Shown here: one piece after another, positions 25,555 to 33,223 of the stretch
How positions within the stretch are numbered: position 1 is the first letter of the stretch
Layout: the number at the start of each line of letters is the position of its first letter
Notes under the pieces: model-generated
Seen by the model: only the letters and a program-made list of their open reading frames with translations
Database searches by the model: none
Told to the model about the DNA's origin: nothing
NCBI RefSeq assembly: GCF_030645335.1
Contig: NZ_JAUSNH010000036.1
Location: forward strand, 1 to 33,223
Source of the DNA: Lacisediminimonas sp.
GTDB lineage: Bacteria; Pseudomonadota; Gammaproteobacteria; Burkholderiales; Burkholderiaceae_D
Length of the DNA stretch: 33,223 nt
Direction of reading: 5' to 3'
Translations under genes and position numbers: made by a program

Positions 25555-27123
25555 ATGCCTGATACTCAGTCCGTCGCTGTGCCAGAAACAGCAGAAATCC
25601 GATTCGAAGACTTCGGCCTGTCCGCCGAAATCCTGCGCGCCCTGTCCGACCAGGGCTATATCCATCCGACGCCGATCCAGGCCCAGGCGATCCCGATCGT
25701 GCTGCAAGGCCGCGACGTCATGGGCGCAGCCCAGACCGGCACCGGCAAGACGGCCGGCTTTGCGCTGCCGATCATCCAGACGCTGTTGCCGCAGGCCAGC
25801 AGCAGCGCCTCGCCAGCCCGGCATCCGGTGCGTGCGCTGATCCTGACGCCGACCCGCGAACTGGCCGATCAAGTCGCCGAGAACGTAAAAGCCTATTCGC
25901 GCCACACGCCCTTGCGTTCGGCCGTCGTGTACGGCGGCATCGACATGGCGCCACAGACGGCTGCCTTGCGCGCCGGTGTCGAGATCCTGGTCGCCACCCC
26001 GGGGCGCCTGCTTGACCACGTCCAGCAAAAGACGCTGAACCTGGGGCAAACGCAGATCCTGGTGCTGGATGAAGCCGACCGCATGCTCGACATGGGCTTT
26101 TTGCCGGACCTGCAGCGCATCATCAACTTGCTGCCCAAAGAGCGCCAGAGCCTGATGTTCTCGGCCACGTTCTCGCCCGAAATCAAGCGGCTGGCATCGA
26201 CCTTCCTGAACAACCCGCTGATGATCGAAGTCGCGCGCAGCAATGCCACCGCCGACCGCGTGACCCAGACCGTGTACAAGGTCGCCGACGAAGACAAGCG
26301 CGACAGCGTGGTCCACATCATCAAGGGCCGCGCACTCAAGCAGATCCTGGTATTTTCCAATACCAAGATCGGCGCATCGCGGCTGGCCCGGGTGCTGGAA
26401 CAAGAAGGCATCAAGGCAACCGCAATCCACGGCGACAAGTCGCAGGGCGAGCGCATGGCGGCGCTGGAGGCATTCAAGAATGGCTCCGTCGACGTACTGG
26501 TCGCCACCGATGTGGCAGCGCGCGGCCTGGATATTGCCGAACTGCCGTGCGTGATCAATTACGACTTGCCGTACAACGCCGAAGACTACGTGCACCGGAT
26601 CGGCCGCACTGGCCGTGCCGGCGCATCCGGTGACGCGATTTCACTGTGCACCGACAAGGACATCCGCCTGTTGGCCGACATCGAAAAGATGATCAAGCAC
26701 AAGTTCGAGGTGGAGCCCTTGCAGGGATTCGTCGGTGGCCGTCAGGCCGGCCATTCGCGCCGGTCGGAAGAGGGTGGCGCATACCAGCGCGGCGCGGGGG
26801 CCGGTGGTGAAAGCGGCGGCGGAAGTTCGCGCAGCGGCAGCCGCGGTAGCAGGAGCGGTGGTGACAGCAACAGGAGCAGCGGCGACAGCAGCAGGAGCAC
26901 CGGCGACAGCAGCAGGAGCAGCGGCGACAGCACCTATGCGCCTGCAGCACGACCTGTACCGCGCGGTCCGCGTGCCGAGAAAGTCGACCCCTGGTTCCTG
27001 AAGCCCTACGAGCCGACCGCGACCCCGGAAACCAAAGTCGAGCCAGCTACTGAATCCGCTTCCGGCGCATCCGGCAAGCAGCCAAAAAAAGCAGCACTGC
27101 TCGGCGGCCTGACCCGGCGCTGA
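25555..27123 (+). CDS. rhlE: DEAD-box ATP-dependent RNA helicase, RhlE-like
   Basis: RNA helicase of the RhlE group, likely in ribosome assembly or RNA turnover. The 522 residues show the Q motif (FEDFGLSAEILRAL, PTPIQ), Walker A AQTGTGKT, PTRELA, DEAD (VLDEADRMLDMGF), SAT (FSATFS), VATDVAARGLDI and HRIGRTGRAG. The C-terminal ~110 residues are a low-complexity Gly/Ser/Arg tail with a 7-residue repeat. The ATG lies 6 bases after the tRNA CCA. The only Shine-Dalgarno-like sequence (GGGAGG, 25536-25541) is inside the tRNA, 13 bases upstream. A GTG at 25579 is a less likely start. Cotranscription with the tRNA is probable unless a promoter hides inside the tRNA. Confidence 0.93.
   Translation: MPDTQSVAVPETAEIRFEDFGLSAEILRALSDQGYIHPTPIQAQAIPIVLQGRDVMGAAQTGTGKTAGFALPIIQTLLPQASSSASPARHPVRALILTPTRELADQVAENVKAYSRHTPLRSAVVYGGIDMAPQTAALRAGVEILVATPGRLLDHVQQKTLNLGQTQILVLDEADRMLDMGFLPDLQRIINLLPKERQSLMFSATFSPEIKRLASTFLNNPLMIEVARSNATADRVTQTVYKVADEDKRDSVVHIIKGRALKQILVFSNTKIGASRLARVLEQEGIKATAIHGDKSQGERMAALEAFKNGSVDVLVATDVAARGLDIAELPCVINYDLPYNAEDYVHRIGRTGRAGASGDAISLCTDKDIRLLADIEKMIKHKFEVEPLQGFVGGRQAGHSRRSEEGGAYQRGAGAGGESGGGSSRSGSRGSRSGGDSNRSSGDSSRSTGDSSRSSGDSTYAPAARPVPRGPRAEKVDPWFLKPYEPTATPETKVEPATESASGASGKQPKKAALLGGLTRR
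26860..26934 (+). repeat. In-frame 21-bp tandem repeats in the rhlE tail
   Basis: Three units of 21 bp (26860-26880, 26881-26901, 26902-26922) and a partial fourth encode GDSNRSS, GDSSRST, GDSSRSS and GDST. Units differ at only a few bases, so the array may change copy number by slippage without a frameshift. Confidence 0.8.
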
Positions 27124-27161
27124 CCCCTTCTCTAACCCGCCTGCAACCCAGTGGCGTGAAT

Positions 27162-27186
27162 CCGGGGCCATGCTGTTGGCCCCCGG
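27162..27186. terminator. Hairpin between convergent rhlE and gluQRS
   Basis: GGGGCCA (27164-27170), loop TGCTGT and TGGCCCC (27177-27183), with CC/GG pairing outside one bulged base. It is GC-rich and usable from both sides, but has no T run. Confidence 0.45.
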
Positions 27187-27215
27187 TCACTGAACTGGTC
27201 GTGTCCCCGCATCCG

Positions 27216-28103
27216 CTACTGGCCCTGCTCCCGCTGCCGCAGCCGTCGTTCCCATTCCTGGGCAGCTAGCCGCCAGAACTGCGCCGCGCTCGCCGCCTCA
27301 TCCGTCGCCATTCCCAGGAAAGCCGCAGCGCGCTGCAGTGGCTGCAGCGTGTCGCCCAGGTCAATTGCCACGGCACCGGTCTGCTTGGACAGCTTCTCGC
27401 CACGCGCATTCGTGACCGCGGGTACATGCAGATAGCTCGGCGTGGTCAAGCCCAGCAACTGCTGCAGGAAAATTTGTCGCGGCGTGGAGTCCAGCAGGTC
27501 GGCGCCACGTACCACGTGCGTCACGCCCTGCGCGGCATCATCGACCACCACCGCAAGCTGGTAAGACCAATAGCCGTCAGCGCGGCGCAATACGAAGTCA
27601 CCCACTGCCGTGGACAAGTCCTGCGACACCTCACCGACCCAGCGGTCATGAAAGCGGATGCATGCGGCAGGATCGCCCGTTGGCGGCACCCGCAGCCGCA
27701 ATGCGCGCGGCGCGCGTCCCGCCGGCAAGCCGTGGCGGCAAGTGCCCGGATAGATGGGCGCGCCATCGCTGGCCAGGCCCGTGTGCGAATCGGCGATTTC
27801 CCGGCGGCTGCAGGCACAGGCAAATACATGGTCGCCGAGCCGCTCGCAGGCTTGCTGGTAGAGCGCCTTGCGCTGGCTTTGCCAGACCACTTCGCCGTCC
27901 CATTGCATGCCCAGCAATTGCAGCGTTTGCATGATGTCCTGCGCGGAACCTGGCACGGTGCGTGCCTCGTCGACATCTTCAATGCGCAATAACCAGCGCC
28001 CGCCATGCACCCGCGCGTCGAGGAAGGAAGCCAGCGCGGCCACCAGTGAGCCGGCATGCAGCACGCCGGTGGGCGAGGGGGCGAAGCGGCCGATATAAGT
28101 CAT
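27216..28103 (-). CDS. gluQRS: Glutamyl-Q tRNA(Asp) synthetase
   Basis: Truncated GluRS paralogue that attaches glutamate to queuosine at the wobble position of tRNA-Asp. The 295 residues contain the catalytic core only: [14 protein letters not shown] (8-20, HIGH-like), [11 protein letters not shown] (38-48) and [10 protein letters not shown] (KLSKS-like). The zinc ligands are Cys96, Cys98, Tyr118 and Cys122, spaced as in the E. coli protein. The absence of an anticodon-binding domain separates it from GltX. It lies downstream of trhO on the same strand, 153 bases away, and converges with rhlE. Confidence 0.94.
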   Translation of the reverse strand: MTYIGRFAPSPTGVLHAGSLVAALASFLDARVHGGRWLLRIEDVDEARTVPGSAQDIMQTLQLLGMQWDGEVVWQSQRKALYQQACERLGDHVFACACSRREIADSHTGLASDGAPIYPGTCRHGLPAGRAPRALRLRVPPTGDPAACIRFHDRWVGEVSQDLSTAVGDFVLRRADGYWSYQLAVVVDDAAQGVTHVVRGADLLDSTPRQIFLQQLLGLTTPSYLHVPAVTNARGEKLSKQTGAVAIDLGDTLQPLQRAAAFLGMATDEAASAAQFWRLAAQEWERRLRQREQGQ

Positions 28104-28189
28104 CCGCGGGCGTCTATCAATCTTGCGTACTGGTGGCCGGCGGCGGTGCAGTCCTGCCGGGGGGAGTCGGATGCCAGCCGAGCGATGGC

Positions 28190-28225
28190 TGCAAGCAGTG
28201 CAATGTCTGCAAGCAGTGCAATGTC
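28190..28225. repeat. Perfect 18-bp tandem duplication
   Basis: TGCAAGCAGTGCAATGTC occurs twice head to tail (28190-28207 and 28208-28225) in the trhO-gluQRS gap, directly next to a 10-bp hairpin. Confidence 0.85.
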
Positions 28226-28248
28226 TGCGACGGCTGCGGCCGTCGCAG
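28225..28248. terminator. 10-bp perfect hairpin downstream of trhO
   Basis: CTGCGACGGC (28225-28234), loop TGCG and GCCGTCGCAG (28239-28248) lie 9 bases beyond the trhO stop (minus strand). The stem is long and GC-rich but no T run follows on the minus strand, so it may be a Rho-independent pause, an mRNA 3'-end protector, or simply structure. Confidence 0.5.
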
Positions 28249-28256
28249 CAACCCGT

Positions 28257-29105
28257 TCAGGCTTCGGCCATCGCGCAATGCGGGCAGGATTTTCCGGGCA
28301 CATAGGAAGGGGATAGTTGCTCGCGCGGCGTCACCACCGCGCGGCACGCGTAGCATTGCGCCGCCTCGGTCGCTTCCAGCTGCGGATTGAGCGCAGTGCG
28401 CTTGTCGAAGACGAAGCAGTCGCCCGTGTAGTGCGCGCCGCCGACCTCTTCGAAATACTTGAGGATGCCGCCATCGAGCTGGTACACGCTGTCGAAGCCG
28501 ACATTGTGCATGTGGATCGCCGCTTTTTCGCAGCGAATGCCGCCGGTGCAGAAGGTCACGACGGTTTTGTCGGCCAGCTCGCTGCGGTGCGCTTCGATCA
28601 CGGCCGGGAACTCGCTGAACTTTTCGATGCGGTAGTCGATCGTGTTGACGAAAGTGCCGACATCGACTTCAAAGGCGTTGCGCGTGTCGACCATCACGAC
28701 CGGCTTGCCGGCGTCATCATGCCCCTGGTCCAGCCAGCGCTTGAGTGTGGCGGCTTCCACCACCGGCGCACGGCCCAGTTCGGGCTTGATCAGCGGATGG
28801 TTCATCGTGATGATCTCGCGCTTCAGGCGCACCAGCATGCGGTTGAACGGCTGTTCGTCGGAGTAGCTTTCCTTGACGACCAGGTCCGCAAAGCGCGGGT
28901 CGGCGCGCAGCCATGCCAGGAAACTGTCGATCGATTCCCGCGTCCCGGCCAGGAACAGGTTGATCCCCTCCGGCGACAGCAGGATGGTTCCCTTCAAGGC
29001 CAGCTCGGCGCACTTGGCCTGGAATGGCGCGCGGCGCTCGGCCGTGTCGTCGAAGGAGACGAATTTGTAAGCGGCGATGTTGACGATGGGATGCGTGGCG
29101 GACAT
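28257..29105 (-). CDS. trhO: tRNA uridine(34) hydroxylase, rhodanese-type (UPF0176)
   Basis: O2-dependent enzyme that makes 5-hydroxyuridine at tRNA position 34, a step toward cmo5U/mo5U. The 282 residues have an N-terminal acylphosphatase-like domain ([17 protein letters not shown], 38-54) and a rhodanese domain with [15 protein letters not shown] and the active Cys186 in [11 protein letters not shown] Cys-rich C-terminus follows (CYAC...CPHC). Length and motifs fit the YceA family. It diverges from dnaE across 242 bases and is followed by gluQRS; both modify tRNA wobble positions. Confidence 0.94.
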   Translation of the reverse strand: MSATHPIVNIAAYKFVSFDDTAERRAPFQAKCAELALKGTILLSPEGINLFLAGTRESIDSFLAWLRADPRFADLVVKESYSDEQPFNRMLVRLKREIITMNHPLIKPELGRAPVVEAATLKRWLDQGHDDAGKPVVMVDTRNAFEVDVGTFVNTIDYRIEKFSEFPAVIEAHRSELADKTVVTFCTGGIRCEKAAIHMHNVGFDSVYQLDGGILKYFEEVGGAHYTGDCFVFDKRTALNPQLEATEAAQCYACRAVVTPREQLSPSYVPGKSCPHCAMAEA

Positions 29106-29146
29106 GCTGGCGATTCCAATTCTCTGTAAGTCGTTGATTCGTCAAT

Positions 29147-29175
29147 ATTATACGTCCGCTTGGCCGGGATTCGAA
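29147..29175 (-). promoter_or_regulatory. Promoter of trhO
   Basis: On the minus strand TTCGAA (29175-29170), a 17-base spacer and a perfect TATAAT (29152-29147). The start would be near 29140, about 35 bases before the trhO ATG. Confidence 0.6.
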
Positions 29176-29314
29176 GCGGCGCGGGACAAACTGCCGCCGA
29201 TCTGGCCGCAATGCCGGCAAGTGGCAATGACAGATCGACCACCTGCTTTGGCTGCGCGCTCGCATCCTTGCCATGATGCCCCTCGCCGTGGCTTGTCAAG
29301 TCGCATTTTTCGAG

Positions 29315-29341
29315 TTTGCATTGACGCCGCGCAGGTAGAAT
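29315..29341 (+). promoter_or_regulatory. Promoter of dnaE
   Basis: TTTGCA (29315-29320), a 15-base spacer and TAGAAT (29336-29341). Transcription would begin at about 29348, on the first dnaE ATG. Confidence 0.45.
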
Positions 29342-29347
29342 GTCCGC

Positions 29348-32836
<3,489 letters not shown>

Positions 32837-32837
32837 A

Positions 32838-33223
32838 GTGGACTGGCAAGCAGTGAACAGGAACCAGGCCGCCACCGGACTGCCGGCGACCCCCGCCCAG
32901 CATGTGGCAGCCGTATTGCCGCTCGTTTTGTTCCTGCCGCAAGCCTTCACTTATTTCGGCCTGCTTGCCTTCATCATTGCGCTGCTGGCCTCCGGTAATT
33001 TTGCCGGCAAGCTGGCGCTGGTGCGCCAGAATCCGATGTTCTTTCCGGTCATGGTGCTACTGGCGATATCGATCGTGGCCGGCCTGCTGCTAGAGCGTCC
33101 GGCCGGTGAATTCTGGTCCGGGTTCGGTCATTACCAGACTTACCTGTTCCTGCTGTTGCTGGTGGCGGCGGGAGCGGGGAGATGGCAAGCAAATGCAGTC
33201 AGGTTTTTCTATGCCGGCGCGAC
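32838..33223 (+). CDS. O-antigen ligase/polymerase-like membrane protein, 5' part
   Basis: An open frame from a GTG at 32838 to the window end (128 complete codons). GGAG lies about 7 bases upstream, inside the last dnaE codons. After a short polar N-terminus come hydrophobic segments (AAVLPLVLFLPQAFTYFGLL, then AFIIALLA, FFPVMVLLAISIVAGLLL and YLFLLLLVAAGAG) separated by short loops. The pattern and the WSGFGHYQTYLF loop resemble WaaL/O-antigen ligase family proteins, but the diagnostic large periplasmic loop is beyond the window. It follows dnaE by one base, so it may be cotranscribed. Family assignment is tentative. Confidence 0.6.
   Translation, partial: MDWQAVNRNQAATGLPATPAQHVAAVLPLVLFLPQAFTYFGLLAFIIALLASGNFAGKLALVRQNPMFFPVMVLLAISIVAGLLLERPAGEFWSGFGHYQTYLFLLLLVAAGAGRWQANAVRFFYAGA

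Noticed and set aside
27962-28390. Cys-rich peptide with CKQCNVC repeats, suggestive of a metal-binding protein
   Set aside because: The Cys pattern comes from the 18-bp tandem duplication read in one frame; the frame overlaps gluQRS and trhO and has no supporting start site.

Overview
The window is a GC-rich, densely coded chromosome segment from a betaproteobacterium, most likely Burkholderiales and probably Oxalobacteraceae. The basis is gene order plus protein resemblance: a Chp-type chemosensory kinase next to photolyase, then yqgE-ruvX-pyrR-pyrB-pyrC'-plsC, an rpsU-yqeY-dnaG-rpoD block followed by a tRNA and an rhlE-type helicase, and a very long RpoD. No database search was run, so genus is not assigned.

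Layout. 1-1929: 3' part of a ChpA/PilL-type hybrid kinase, convergent with a class I photolyase gene (2053-3576, minus). 3790-8327: a tightly packed, partly overlapping run of yqgE, ruvX, pyrR, pyrB, a dihydroorotase-like gene without its metal-binding histidines (pyrC'), and plsC. apaH (minus) converges on plsC. 9365-13085: algC-type phosphomutase, heptosyltransferase I (waaC) and Kdo transferase (waaA), a lipopolysaccharide core block. 13177-18689: the accessory part of the window. It holds two short-chain dehydrogenases, a CatM/BenM-like LysR regulator, a Bug-type periplasmic binding protein, a TauD-family dioxygenase and an EamA/DMT transporter. The tauD promoter region carries an ATAC-N7-GTAT LysR box with a second half-site 22 bp away. 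This is the best candidate for an undescribed inducible catabolic system. 18783-19376: a DUF938 methyltransferase gene flanked by two related degenerate repeats in opposite orientation.

19800-25371: the macromolecular synthesis block rpsU-yqeY-dnaG-rpoD. It has a promoter before rpsU, a terminator after rpsU, a small terminator built around the dnaG stop codon, and a separate promoter with a structured leader before rpoD. 25470-25548: a tRNA with CAT anticodon, best read as tRNA-Ile2. The rhlE-type helicase gene starts six bases after its CCA end. 27216-29105 (minus): trhO and gluQRS, both tRNA-modification genes. 29348-32836: dnaE, followed one base later by the start of a membrane protein resembling O-antigen ligases that runs off the window.

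Most of the window is housekeeping: replication, transcription, tRNA modification, pyrimidine synthesis and envelope sugar synthesis. The less ordinary points are the LysR/TauD cluster and its promoter architecture, the degenerate dihydroorotase partner of PyrB, the RpoD N-terminal extension and leader, the tRNA-mRNA junction before rhlE, and several candidate leaderless starts (yqgE, dnaE). All promoter, terminator and operator calls are by eye.
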